Assembly (NCBI GenBank): GCA_902783005.1
Contig: CACZPI010000081.1
Coordinates: forward strand, 1 to 61,745
Direction: 5' to 3'
Length of the DNA: 61,745 nt
Source of the DNA: an uncultured Ruminococcus sp.
GTDB lineage: Bacteria > Bacillota > Clostridia > Oscillospirales > Ruminococcaceae
A program made the translations under genes and the position numbers. This document shows, in pieces, positions 18,619 through 27,339 of this stretch. Within the stretch, counting starts at the first letter, position 1. Each line of letters begins with the position of its first letter. A model generated the notes under the pieces. That model did no database searches, was not told where the DNA came from, and saw only the letters and a program-made list of their open reading frames with translations.

Positions 18619-18646
18619 AAAAAAGCGATGCAGAAGCATCGCTTTT
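18619..18646 (-). terminator. Terminator after tRNA-Met
   Basis: An 11-bp stem (18621-18631 with 18636-18646), followed by TTTTTT on the minus strand, separates the tRNA gene from tgt. Confidence 0.75.
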
Positions 18647-18661
18647 CCGGCGTTTGAAAAA

Positions 18662-18735
18662 TAGCGGCAGCTGGATTTGAACCAGTGACCGATCGGGTAT
18701 GAACCGATTGCTCTAGCCAACTGAGCTATGCCGCC
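18662..18735 (-). tRNA. tRNA-Met (CAT anticodon), elongator type
   Basis: A 74-base cloverleaf read on the minus strand: acceptor GGCGGCA/TGCCGCT (one G-T pair), D arm with AGCTCAGTTGG, anticodon stem around TTCATAC with CAT at 18699-18701, T arm GGTTCAAATCC and discriminator A. The paired first base argues against initiator tRNA. A lysidine-modified tRNA-Ile cannot be fully excluded, but the body resembles elongator tRNA-Met. CCA is not encoded. Confidence 0.93.
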
Positions 18736-18763
18736 ATCAAAGCTGTTTATTCACAGCTTTATT

Positions 18764-18792
18764 ATTATACCACATTCCGCTGCATTTGTCAA
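18764..18792 (-). promoter_or_regulatory. Promoter of tRNA-Met
   Basis: Perfect TTGACA (18787-18792), 17-base spacer, perfect TATAAT (18764-18769) on the minus strand, about 30 bases before the tRNA 5' end. Confidence 0.85.
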
Positions 18793-18897
18793 GTGAATTT
18801 TGCGGAATTTTTTGGGCTCCGCTGCAAGTGGTAAAAATGCACAAAAACTGATTCCGATTTTTGCCGTCCGGAAACAGGCTTTTCTGATTTCTGTCTA

Positions 18898-18926
18898 TTT
18901 ACAAATCTGCCGCGGCATGGTATAAT
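18898..18926 (+). promoter_or_regulatory. Promoter of aquaporin gene
   Basis: TTTACA (18898-18903), 17-base spacer, TATAAT (18921-18926). Confidence 0.7.
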
Positions 18927-18988
18927 AAAAATGGATCTGTAGGCGCAATACAGGTACTAATATTCTATGATACAGGAGGAAACAACAA

Positions 18989-19711
18989 ATGAATGCAATG
19001 AAAAAATATGTGGCTGAATGCATTGGTACCATGACACTGGTGCTCATCGGCTGCGGCACGGCAATGCTTGTGGGCTGCGATGCAGCAAACGGCTGCGGCT
19101 ACATCCTGACGGCGCTTGCCTTCGGTCTGACCATCGTCGGCATGGCCTACTGCGTGGGCAATATCTCCGGATGTCACATCAATCCGGCTGTCTCCCTCGG
19201 TGTACTGCTCTCGGGCGGTATGTCCGGCAAGGATTTTGTCGGCTATGTGATCTCCCAGTGCATCGGTGCCCTGCTCGGTTCGGGCATCCTTGCAGCGATC
19301 TTCGGTCTTGGCGGCGTGTATGACATGACTGGCGGCTTTGGCTCGAACGGTCTTGCCGGCGTCAACGGCAGCTACGTTGCAGGCCTGATCGTTGAGGTGG
19401 TACTCACCTTCATCTTTGTACTGACCATTCTGGGTGTCACCAGCAAGAAGGCCGGTCACGGATCCTTCGGCGGCGTTGTCATCGGCTTCACCCTCGTACT
19501 CGTTCATATTCTCGGCATTGGCCTGACCGGTACCTCCGTAAACCCGGCAAGAAGCCTCGGCCCGGCTGTATTCGCTGCCATCAACGGCAACACCGCTCCG
19601 ATCGTTCAGCTCTGGGTATTCATCGTAGGCCCGCTGGTCGGCGCTGCAATTGCTGCCGGCGTTTACAAGTGGCTTGAGAGCAGCGATGAGGCTCCTGCCA
19701 AGAAGAAGTAA
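18989..19711 (+). CDS. Aquaporin (MIP family, AqpZ-like)
   Basis: A 240-residue, six-helix major intrinsic protein that should conduct water or small neutral solutes. Both pore motifs are present: GCHINPAVS near residue 64 and GTSVNPARSLGPA near 184. The arginine after the second NPA and the short loops resemble water channels more than glycerol facilitators, though a glycerol role cannot be excluded with glpK nearby. AGGAGG precedes the ATG and the gene has its own promoter and terminator. Confidence 0.92.
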   Translation: MNAMKKYVAECIGTMTLVLIGCGTAMLVGCDAANGCGYILTALAFGLTIVGMAYCVGNISGCHINPAVSLGVLLSGGMSGKDFVGYVISQCIGALLGSGILAAIFGLGGVYDMTGGFGSNGLAGVNGSYVAGLIVEVVLTFIFVLTILGVTSKKAGHGSFGGVVIGFTLVLVHILGIGLTGTSVNPARSLGPAVFAAINGNTAPIVQLWVFIVGPLVGAAIAAGVYKWLESSDEAPAKKK

Positions 19712-19732
19712 TCTCTGACTGCACTGAAAGCA

Positions 19733-19762
19733 ACACCTCCCGGCCTGCGCACCGGGAGGTGT
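19733..19762. terminator. Terminator after aquaporin gene (bidirectional)
   Basis: An 11-bp stem (19733-19743 with 19752-19762) lies between convergent genes and is followed by ATTCATTT. Confidence 0.7.
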
Positions 19763-19768
19763 ATTCAT

Positions 19769-20695
19769 TTATTCGGTTTCCTTCTTCCGGTGCGTAAGAT
19801 ACTGCACCGTGAACAATGCACACAATCCGACAAACAAGAGCACAGATACGATACCGACCGGGATTTCTGAGATGAATTCCAGTCCCCAGAAGAAGAACCA
19901 TATTGCCACGACGATCCGCAGCTTGTCCGTCAGGGCAAGGAGCGCGGGGTTGCCTTGTTTTCCGGCACGCTTTCCGACGATCCATAAACCGATCAGCAGC
20001 AGCGCATTGACTGCATACGGAATCAGAACCAGGGGCTTTGGGACGCATCTGTTCAGATTGGCTACATATACAACAGTTTCGACAACAACTGAATCCTCGC
20101 TTGCATGGATGCGATCCCACGCCACGGCCAGAACGAGCAATCCGCTGACACTCACCAGCCATGCGACCAAAGTACTGATCCTGTGAAGCGAATTCTGCTT
20201 CTCCGGCTTTGGTTGGCTGCTGCGGTGGATCATACAGGTGATGATCTCCGCCAGGATCCCGACGGAGGCAGCGAACAACATGCACGAGACGAGAGTGCCC
20301 ATCACCCGATCATTGAGCGGTACCTGCAGGGAAACGCAGCGCGACCAGTATCCGAAGCTCACGCCGACCAGCAGCGAAATGGCATCAAGCGTCATTGTCA
20401 GCTCCGTCCGGAAGAGGCGTTCTCCCGCTTCCGTAACATGCAGCCCGGTCGGCTTCCTTCTGGAAAGCCATGAGCAAAATGACAATCCGCCGATCATCAG
20501 GCCGCCGACAATGTGCGGATAAAAGCCGTACCACCGGGAGGCATAGACGTCAAAGCTGCCGTCAGGGCCAAAATGAATGCCGGCTTCCTCCGGAAGGCTG
20601 CCCCAGCGGATCAGAAAGAATACCAGACTTGCCCCCAGGATCGCTGCCGCAAGCGCGACCAGAATCCTGTGCAGGATGACGAATTGTTGTTTCAT
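19769..20695 (-). CDS. Multi-pass membrane protein, DUF1648-like N-terminus
   Basis: A 308-residue protein with about seven or eight hydrophobic segments. After the first helix it has SLPEEAGIHFGPDGSFDVYASRW, which resembles the DUF1648 signature (proline-rich, then H-F-x-x-x-G) of SdpI-like membrane proteins. Function is not known. It starts 17 bases after the methyltransferase gene and is likely co-transcribed with it. GGGG precedes the ATG. Confidence 0.65.
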   Translation of the reverse strand: MKQQFVILHRILVALAAAILGASLVFFLIRWGSLPEEAGIHFGPDGSFDVYASRWYGFYPHIVGGLMIGGLSFCSWLSRRKPTGLHVTEAGERLFRTELTMTLDAISLLVGVSFGYWSRCVSLQVPLNDRVMGTLVSCMLFAASVGILAEIITCMIHRSSQPKPEKQNSLHRISTLVAWLVSVSGLLVLAVAWDRIHASEDSVVVETVVYVANLNRCVPKPLVLIPYAVNALLLIGLWIVGKRAGKQGNPALLALTDKLRIVVAIWFFFWGLEFISEIPVGIVSVLLFVGLCALFTVQYLTHRKKETE

Positions 20696-20712
20696 AAAAT
20701 TCCCCTTCCCTG

Positions 20713-21528
20713 TTATCGGCTGCGCAGCTCCCAGAATGCCACCGCAGAAGCGGCTGCCACATTCAGGGAATCAATCCCCGGTGCCATCGGAATGAGCACC
20801 GTATAATCCGCACCGCGAATGGTCTCGTCACACAGGCCGTAGCCTTCCTCACCAAGCAAAATGGCCAATTTTTCTTCCTTGCGAAGTGCCGGATCTGCGA
20901 TCGAGACCGAATCCTCGCGCAGCGCCATTGCCGCGGTTTGAAAGCCCATGCGATGGAGCTTGTCCAGATCAATATACCGATCCTCCGACAGATACCCCCA
21001 CGGCATCCGGAAGGCCGTTCCCATGCTGACCCTTTCGGCACGGCGGTACAGCGGATCTGCACAGCCCTCTGTCAGCAGCACCGCTTCGATGCCGAGGGCT
21101 GCTGCGGAACGGACGATCGCCCCGACATTGGTCGGGTTCGTAACATGCTCAAGAACGGCGATACGTCTTGCATTTTTGCAGAGCGTTTCGGCATCCGGCA
21201 CCGGCTTGCGGCGCATCACGCACAAAGGTCCCCGGATGAGCTTGAAGCCGAGGAAATCATTGAGCACCTCTTCGTCCTGAATGTAGACCGGCACATCGCC
21301 GCAGCGTTCGAGAATGGCTGCTTCCTGTGCAAAGGCGCGTTTCCGTTCGGAGATCAGGGCGATCGGTTCATAGCCCGCATCGAGCGCCCGTCCGATGACC
21401 AGGGCACTTTCTGCGACAAAGATGCCGAGATCCGGCTCGTAATAATGCAAAAGCTGCGCTTCGGACAGGGCGTTGAACGCCTGCAGGATCGGCAGCGAAA
21501 AATCAGTTAGCTCAATAAACTGCGGCAT
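20713..21528 (-). CDS. TrmH/SpoU-family RNA 2'-O-methyltransferase
   Basis: A 271-residue SPOUT enzyme that transfers a methyl group from S-adenosylmethionine to a ribose in rRNA or tRNA. The N-terminal part (to about 110) resembles the RNA substrate-binding domain. The C-terminal knot has motif 1 HVTNPTNVGAIVRSA, motif 2 LLGEEGYGL and motif 3 IPMAPGIDSLNVAAA. AGGAGA precedes the ATG at 21528; longer in-frame readings overlap the divergent ABC gene. Which RNA base it modifies is not evident. Confidence 0.9.
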   Translation of the reverse strand: MPQFIELTDFSLPILQAFNALSEAQLLHYYEPDLGIFVAESALVIGRALDAGYEPIALISERKRAFAQEAAILERCGDVPVYIQDEEVLNDFLGFKLIRGPLCVMRRKPVPDAETLCKNARRIAVLEHVTNPTNVGAIVRSAAALGIEAVLLTEGCADPLYRRAERVSMGTAFRMPWGYLSEDRYIDLDKLHRMGFQTAAMALREDSVSIADPALRKEEKLAILLGEEGYGLCDETIRGADYTVLIPMAPGIDSLNVAAASAVAFWELRSR

Positions 21529-21562
21529 GGGTATCTCTCCTGTGATGCAAAATTGATACTTT

Positions 21563-21591
21563 ATTATAGCATAAACCGGGCAGAATTGCAA
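21563..21591 (-). promoter_or_regulatory. Promoter of SpoU methyltransferase operon
   Basis: TTGCAA (21586-21591), 17-base spacer, TATAAT (21563-21568) on the minus strand. Confidence 0.75.
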
Positions 21592-21642
21592 GAAAAAATC
21601 TTCTGAAAAAACCGGTTTTGTCACCTTGGCGTAAGATTCGCA

Positions 21643-21651
21643 TGCTATACT
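21643..21651 (+). promoter_or_regulatory. Extended -10 promoter of ABC exporter operon
   Basis: TG-C-TATACT (21643-21651) is an extended -10 element. No good -35 box lies at the expected distance. Confidence 0.45.
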
Positions 21652-21702
21652 ATCCATAATGGGAGAAGGCTTGCAGCCACCTCCGGAAAGAGAGGACGTA
21701 CT

Positions 21703-22389
21703 ATGGGTAAAAAATGGATCGAGGTCGAGCACCTCACGAAAATTTACGGAAAGGGCGAAACTGCACTCAAGGCACTTGACGATGTGAGCTTCACCGTGCA
21801 GACGGGGGAATTTGCAGCCGTTACCGGAGAGAGCGGCAGCGGCAAGACCACCCTGCTCAATATTCTCGGCTCCCTGGACAGGGCGGATGAAGGGACGGTG
21901 CGGGTGGACGAGATGGATCTGATGCACATGGACGACAATGCCCTGGCGGCTTACCGGCGGCAGAAAATCGGGATCATCTTCCAGTCCTTCAACCTGATCC
22001 CGGTGCTGAATGTGGAGGAAAACATCGTTCTCCCCCTGAATCTGGACAACGTCGAGGTCGATCGCGCCTTTCTCGACGAAATGCTGACGCTGACCGGACT
22101 GACGGAAAAACGGCTCAGCTTCCCGCATGAATTATCCGGCGGGCAGCAGCAGCGCGTGGCATTCGTCCGGGCGCTGATTCACAAGCCGGATGTCATTCTT
22201 GCCGATGAACCGACCGGAAATCTCGATACCCGCAACAGCCGGGAGATCATCCACATTCTCAAAGAATCCATCCGTAAGTACAACCAGACGCTCCTGCTTA
22301 TCACCCACGATCCCGCCATTGCCGCGCAGGCTGACCGGATCTTCCGCATGACAGACGGCCGCCTGACCGAGGAGGGACTGCCAAAATGA
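21703..22389 (+). CDS. ABC transporter ATP-binding protein (MacB/LolD/FtsE type)
   Basis: A 228-residue ATPase with Walker A GESGSGKTT near residues 42-50, Q-loop region FQSFNL, signature LSGGQQQR, Walker B VILADEPTGNLD and the His switch THD. This type pairs with FtsX-like permeases that move lipoproteins, peptides or antibiotics, or that act as mechanical signal relays. The stop overlaps the permease start by four bases. No two-component genes are adjacent, unlike BceAB systems. Confidence 0.93.
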   Translation: MGKKWIEVEHLTKIYGKGETALKALDDVSFTVQTGEFAAVTGESGSGKTTLLNILGSLDRADEGTVRVDEMDLMHMDDNALAAYRRQKIGIIFQSFNLIPVLNVEENIVLPLNLDNVEVDRAFLDEMLTLTGLTEKRLSFPHELSGGQQQRVAFVRALIHKPDVILADEPTGNLDTRNSREIIHILKESIRKYNQTLLLITHDPAIAAQADRIFRMTDGRLTEEGLPK

Positions 22390-25292
22390 AGCACCTGGTA
22401 TCGCTCTCCCTCAAATACCTCCGGAGGCAGAAGCTCCGGACGCTGCTGACATTCCTGTGCATCGTGCTGTCGGTATTCCTGCTCAATGCGATCACGGCAT
22501 TTGTTTCCAGCTTTCAGGTGACCATGCAGAAGCAGGAAATCCTGCTTGACGGCTCTTGGGAAGCCGATGTGACGGAGCTGCTGAACCGCTCCCCGAAGGA
22601 CAATGCATACGATATTGTCACACATCACGCTGTTGTGGACGACTGGTTTTATGAATCCTCGCGTTTTGCATCCGGCAGCTACCGCAGCGAGAGTCCGGAA
22701 GCATCACAGCCGATCGGCTATATTGATCTGACGCTTGACAATCATGCCGAAAAGCGGCTGTTCCTTGCGAATTTCCGCACCTATGAGGGTACGCCGGAGG
22801 TCGGGCTCGGCAAGCTGTTACATCCGGAGGAATTAAAGGTCACCAGCCAGATCTCCGAGCCGCTTGCTCCCGGTCATGCATTGGTGCCGACATGGTTTCA
22901 GGATTACGGGTACCAGACCGGTGACACGGTACACATCAGAATGCAGTATCAGAACGCCGTGCTTTCCAAAGATGCACCGGAACGTCAGGCCGTGCGGGAG
23001 CTGATCGATCAGCTTGAATCGCAGACGGAATACCGCTATCTCATCGAAGGGGAGGAAATGCCGGATGAGGATGAAAGCAAACGAATCAAATCCAACCCGC
23101 TTATGAGCTATCTGGTCAGTCTGTATGACGTCGATGCAATCGGCTTCACAGAAACGGCAGTCGGTGAACCCGTGGAATTGACACTGACGATCGACGGATT
23201 TATCGGAGATGTCACGATGAAGGAACGCTTCATGAGCTCCATGGGAAGCTGGGTCGTGATGCCGGACATGACCATTCTGACCGCACGGGAAACGCTGCCT
23301 GATCTGCATGGGATGGATCTGAGCAGTGAGGGGAATGACGCTGACAGTGAACGAATGCTCGTCCGTGTCAAGGGCGGCATGAAAATCGAGGAAATGCTTG
23401 AACCGCTGTACCTGGATCTCGGCCTTGATCCTGCCGAAATGGAAGAGACACTCAACACAGACATCAACAGGCAGATGTACAACGGCAGTCTCCTGATGTG
23501 GGAGGTGCGCGGGGCGCATTCCGTCGCAGCGCTTTTGCAGATTCTTGCCGTTTTTTGTATTCTGGCGATTTTGCTCTGGTTTGTCGCACGTTTTGTCATT
23601 GACAATGCGTTTGAGATCTCCGTGCAGGAGCGCAGCAGGCAGTTTGCGATCCTGCGCATCATGGGTGCTTCACAGATGCAGCTCAAGATCCTGATTTTTA
23701 CAGAGGCGATCATCTACTGCCTGACGGCCATTCCGCTTGGTGCAGGGCTGGCCTATCTGTTCTGCTATGCTGTCATGCACCGTTTTCATGACCTTGGGTT
23801 TGAAATGATGACCTTCTATGTCAACCCGAAGGTATTTGCATTCGGCATCCTGTGCAGCATTCTGGCCATTGGCATTTCGGCGTATACTTCCGCGATCTGG
23901 GCTGCAAGGAAGCTCTCTCCCCTTGAAGCGCTGCAATTCGGAAAGCCCCGCAAAAAGGCAGCGAAGGTACGACACAGGGCGCACAGGCTCACACGCAGCA
24001 ATCACAGCTTCATTCTGCGCTACACACTGAAAAATATGATGCGTACCAAATCCCGGTTCTGGGTGGCTTCGATCGCCATGATGCTGGGTGTGATGCTGTT
24101 TACGCTTTCAACGCTGATCAGCGGGGTTCTGCAAAAAACCGTTTCTGCCGAATTTGAAAGCTACCCGACAGATTACTACATCTCGACACAGTCCCTCGAC
24201 ACCGACCTGATCCTGCGTGCAGAACGGGAGCTGAATGACCCTTCGATCAGCCATGTCGATCTGGATACAGGCTGCGATTTCGTTGCAAACACCGGGAGCA
24301 TTCATTTTTTATATGAGCTGGTACCGGGATACCGCGAATATATGAGTGAGGACAACTTCTACGGGTACTTCTGCTATTCCATCCTCATGACAAACAAGAT
24401 GTATGACGAAACGCTGCGCGATGTGACAGGCATCTCCTACGAAGCGTGGAAAAGCACCGGGAAAGCCCTTCTCTTCTACCCGCAGGAGGGACTGCCCGAA
24501 CAGCAGACAGAGGATGAATACGGCAAGCCTGTCAAAATCTTCGAGCCGAAGTATGAGAGCATGAGCAGTCTGGGACTGGACAATGCCAAGATCATTTCTG
24601 TACAGGGTGAGGAGGTCGGACTCCTCGGGCGTGTGACCGGAGCGCTGCACACGAACGGTTATACGGGTCCAACGCTTCTTGTTCCAGTGGAAAGCGCAGA
24701 TACGATGCTGCCGCGGGGAACGATGGGAACCCTGCAAATCAGCGTGACGATCAACGGCGCGGAAAACCGGGATGCCGCAGATGCGGTGGTTCACAGATTC
24801 CATGATTCGCTCACGGAATTCAGCTATTTTACCGACCAGTATCTTTCCGGCACAGGTATGACCGAATTTTATAAATCCATCATGCGCATCATCCGGATCG
24901 TGCTGCTTGTCATCTGGGCAGTAGGCGTCTTCTCAATGGTGAATACCGTCAACACCAGCGTTCTCAACCGGCAGAATGAGCTTGTGATGATGCGGGCTGT
25001 CGGTATGACACGCAGACAGCTTTCCGGGACGGTACTGCTCGAAAGCGCACTGTTCTGCGGAATTTCCACGGTATGCGGCCTGATCGTCAGCATCATATGT
25101 TATTTCTGCGGCGTCGCATTCATGCTCAGACCAGAGAACGGGGATGTGGATGCTTACCTGCGGGATGCGCTTGTGCAGCCGGGGCTGATCGTACTGGTTA
25201 TCGCCGCCGTACTGCTGATCAATCTGGTGATTTCTGTTTTCGCCGCAATACCGGGAATCCGGATTTTACAGACAAAGCTGAAGCAGACATAA
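22386..25292 (+). CDS. Large FtsX-like ABC permease
   Basis: A 968-residue permease. One transmembrane helix near residues 18-40 is followed by a large extracellular domain, an FtsX core of three helices (about 380-510), a second helix near 560, another extracellular domain and a final FtsX core (about 835-965). The duplicated FtsX arrangement, and the RTLLTFLCIVLSVFLLNA-type first helix, are typical of Firmicute exporters of this class. Substrate is unknown. Ends at a strong terminator. Confidence 0.88.
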   Translation: MKHLVSLSLKYLRRQKLRTLLTFLCIVLSVFLLNAITAFVSSFQVTMQKQEILLDGSWEADVTELLNRSPKDNAYDIVTHHAVVDDWFYESSRFASGSYRSESPEASQPIGYIDLTLDNHAEKRLFLANFRTYEGTPEVGLGKLLHPEELKVTSQISEPLAPGHALVPTWFQDYGYQTGDTVHIRMQYQNAVLSKDAPERQAVRELIDQLESQTEYRYLIEGEEMPDEDESKRIKSNPLMSYLVSLYDVDAIGFTETAVGEPVELTLTIDGFIGDVTMKERFMSSMGSWVVMPDMTILTARETLPDLHGMDLSSEGNDADSERMLVRVKGGMKIEEMLEPLYLDLGLDPAEMEETLNTDINRQMYNGSLLMWEVRGAHSVAALLQILAVFCILAILLWFVARFVIDNAFEISVQERSRQFAILRIMGASQMQLKILIFTEAIIYCLTAIPLGAGLAYLFCYAVMHRFHDLGFEMMTFYVNPKVFAFGILCSILAIGISAYTSAIWAARKLSPLEALQFGKPRKKAAKVRHRAHRLTRSNHSFILRYTLKNMMRTKSRFWVASIAMMLGVMLFTLSTLISGVLQKTVSAEFESYPTDYYISTQSLDTDLILRAERELNDPSISHVDLDTGCDFVANTGSIHFLYELVPGYREYMSEDNFYGYFCYSILMTNKMYDETLRDVTGISYEAWKSTGKALLFYPQEGLPEQQTEDEYGKPVKIFEPKYESMSSLGLDNAKIISVQGEEVGLLGRVTGALHTNGYTGPTLLVPVESADTMLPRGTMGTLQISVTINGAENRDAADAVVHRFHDSLTEFSYFTDQYLSGTGMTEFYKSIMRIIRIVLLVIWAVGVFSMVNTVNTSVLNRQNELVMMRAVGMTRRQLSGTVLLESALFCGISTVCGLIVSIICYFCGVAFMLRPENGDVDAYLRDALVQPGLIVLVIAAVLLINLVISVFAAIPGIRILQTKLKQT

Positions 25293-25293
25293 C

Positions 25294-25338
25294 AAAACGA
25301 CTCCCCGCAGCATTTCAAATTTGCGGGGAGTCGTTTTT
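25294..25338. terminator. Bidirectional terminator between convergent operons
   Basis: A long stem pairs AACGACTCCCCGC (about 25296-25308) with GCGGGGAGTCGTT (about 25323-25335), with T-rich tails on both strands. Confidence 0.85.
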
Positions 25339-25344
25339 CTATCA

Positions 25345-26403
25345 TCAGCCAACCAGACCGGAGCGTTCAATGCCTTCCGTGAAGTACTTCTGCAGGCAGA
25401 CGTACATGATAAGCAGCGGTGTGACGGCCAGCAGGCAGCCTGCTTCCATCCAGAGAATCTGCTCACGGGGCGAGACCTCTACGGTCGCGGAATTGAACAG
25501 TACAAGTGAGAGCCGTGTGCCGAGGTTTTTCAGCATCAGCGCCATCGTATTGTTCTGGGTGAAGAAGGTGGACGATACATAGAAATCATTCCAGTACCAG
25601 ACCACGGAGAACAGGAATACTGTCAGGAACGAGGAGGATGCATTCGGCACCATGACCTGCACGAATGTCCGGAACGGGCCGCATCCGTCAAGATATGCCG
25701 CATCCTCAAGCTCCTTGGGCAGACCCTTGAAGAACTGCCGGAAAATGAAGATCATCAGACCTGCGCGGATGCCGTTGGCACCGAGTGCGGGCAGATACAT
25801 CGTCAGGGGCGTGTCGATCAGATTGAACTTCGCGCCGAGTGCCGGGCTGATCTTTTCCATCAGCGGCTGGATACCCAGGCAGTAACGGAATTCCATGTAC
25901 TGCGGGATCGCAATGATCTGGCTCGGCACCAGGATCATCATGATGACAATGCCGAACAGCAGATTCTTGCCCTTGAACTTAAAGCGTGCAAATCCGTAGC
26001 CTGTGATCGCACAGGTCACGACCTGCACCAGAGAACAGCCGATATTCAGCAGAAGCGTATTCCCGAGCGTCTTCCAGAATTCCATCGCCTGCATCGTCTG
26101 TCTGAGGATCTTGAGCGTCAGATGACGCGGGATCCACATGACCGTCGGATCACTCATGTCCTCCTGCGCACGGAAGGCACAGGATACCATGTAGATCAGC
26201 GGATAGAGAATGATGAAGCACAGACCGAAGAGAATGAAGAATCTTGCCACCGGCCAGACCTTTTCCATGGCCTCCTTGCGGCGAAGATACCGGATCTCCT
26301 CCTGATTCATGTTGCGTTCGTGGATCTTCCGGATCTCTTTTTTGGAGAGACCGCCGCCGACAACCACGCCGTTTGCTGCGACGACTTCTTTTTCCTTTGC
26401 CAT
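25345..26403 (-). CDS. Carbohydrate ABC transporter permease (MalG type), second pair
   Basis: A 352-residue inner membrane permease with a long charged N-terminal extension (about 65 residues) before six predicted helices. The cytoplasmic EAA loop reads ELEDAAYLDGCGPFRTF, which contacts the shared ATPase. AGGAGG precedes the ATG, 13 bases after the preceding permease. No ATPase gene is in this operon, as is common where a general MsmX-type ATPase is encoded elsewhere. Confidence 0.9.
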   Translation of the reverse strand: MAKEKEVVAANGVVVGGGLSKKEIRKIHERNMNQEEIRYLRRKEAMEKVWPVARFFILFGLCFIILYPLIYMVSCAFRAQEDMSDPTVMWIPRHLTLKILRQTMQAMEFWKTLGNTLLLNIGCSLVQVVTCAITGYGFARFKFKGKNLLFGIVIMMILVPSQIIAIPQYMEFRYCLGIQPLMEKISPALGAKFNLIDTPLTMYLPALGANGIRAGLMIFIFRQFFKGLPKELEDAAYLDGCGPFRTFVQVMVPNASSSFLTVFLFSVVWYWNDFYVSSTFFTQNNTMALMLKNLGTRLSLVLFNSATVEVSPREQILWMEAGCLLAVTPLLIMYVCLQKYFTEGIERSGLVG

Positions 26404-26416
26404 TGCGATCCCTCCT

Positions 26417-27334
26417 TTAGTCTACTTCGTAATAGATGAAGCGGTTCATAATGAGCGTAATGATGCCGACCGCTGCCAGCACGATCGCAAAATAGATCCA
26501 TGCCATTGCGGCTGCCTCGCCGTATTTCCAGTCCTTCTGCATGTCCAGCACGCGCCCCATAACAAGGTTATCCGGCGCAGTGAAGGAATCAATGACTGTA
26601 AAGATCAGGCAGGCCAGGATCATCGGGCTGACATAGGGCAGCGTGATCTTCCAGAAATATTCCCATGCGGTCGCGCCTTCCATCTGCGCTGCTTCCTTGG
26701 CAGAAAACGGAATATTCTGCAGTGCTGCCAGGAAAATCAGGATCTGGATGCCGGCGCTCCAGACAATTCCGAAAATATTGTTGGAGACCGTCTCGACCAT
26801 CGTCTGCATCTTGTCGGAAAGCCCGTAGATGCCGATGAACTGGAACAGATCGCCCATCAGATCCGTGGAGAACATGGTCGAGAACTGTCCTGCGCTCGAT
26901 GCGCCGGATTTGGAAATATCGCCGTTGATAATGCTGTAAACCGGGCCCGTTGCAATGATGACCGGCAGGAAGAATACCGCTCTTGCAAAGGCGCGTCCCT
27001 TGAACTTCTGGTTCAGAATGACGGCAATGAACAGCGAGAAAATCAGGATCAGCGGTGTTTTCCACAGCGTTTCAAGCAGTACGCTTGCCAGGTACTTCGT
27101 GTAATTCTGGTCGGCAGTGAATACATACACATAGTTGTCCAGTCCGACCCACGTTCCCTGCATGCCGCCGGTTTCCGGCTTGACCTGCATGAACGAATAC
27201 ATGAGCGAATTGAGCAGCGGATACAGGAACCAGACCGCCGTACCGATCAGCCACAGAGCAATGAAGCCGTAGCCGTACAGACCCTTTCGCCTTTCATAGG
27301 GCATCTTGATCGCCCTTTTTTCTTTTTGTGCCAT
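26417..27334 (-). CDS. Carbohydrate ABC transporter permease (MalF type), second pair
   Basis: A 305-residue permease with six predicted helices and an EAA loop KEAAQMEGATAWEYFWKITLP. The ATG at 27334 is chosen because GGGGAG lies eight bases upstream; a GTG at 27343 would overlap the DUF5696 stop. It pairs with the MalG-type protein downstream. Confidence 0.9.
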   Translation of the reverse strand: MAQKEKRAIKMPYERRKGLYGYGFIALWLIGTAVWFLYPLLNSLMYSFMQVKPETGGMQGTWVGLDNYVYVFTADQNYTKYLASVLLETLWKTPLILIFSLFIAVILNQKFKGRAFARAVFFLPVIIATGPVYSIINGDISKSGASSAGQFSTMFSTDLMGDLFQFIGIYGLSDKMQTMVETVSNNIFGIVWSAGIQILIFLAALQNIPFSAKEAAQMEGATAWEYFWKITLPYVSPMILACLIFTVIDSFTAPDNLVMGRVLDMQKDWKYGEAAAMAWIYFAIVLAAVGIITLIMNRFIYYEVD

Positions 27335-27339
27335 CCGGC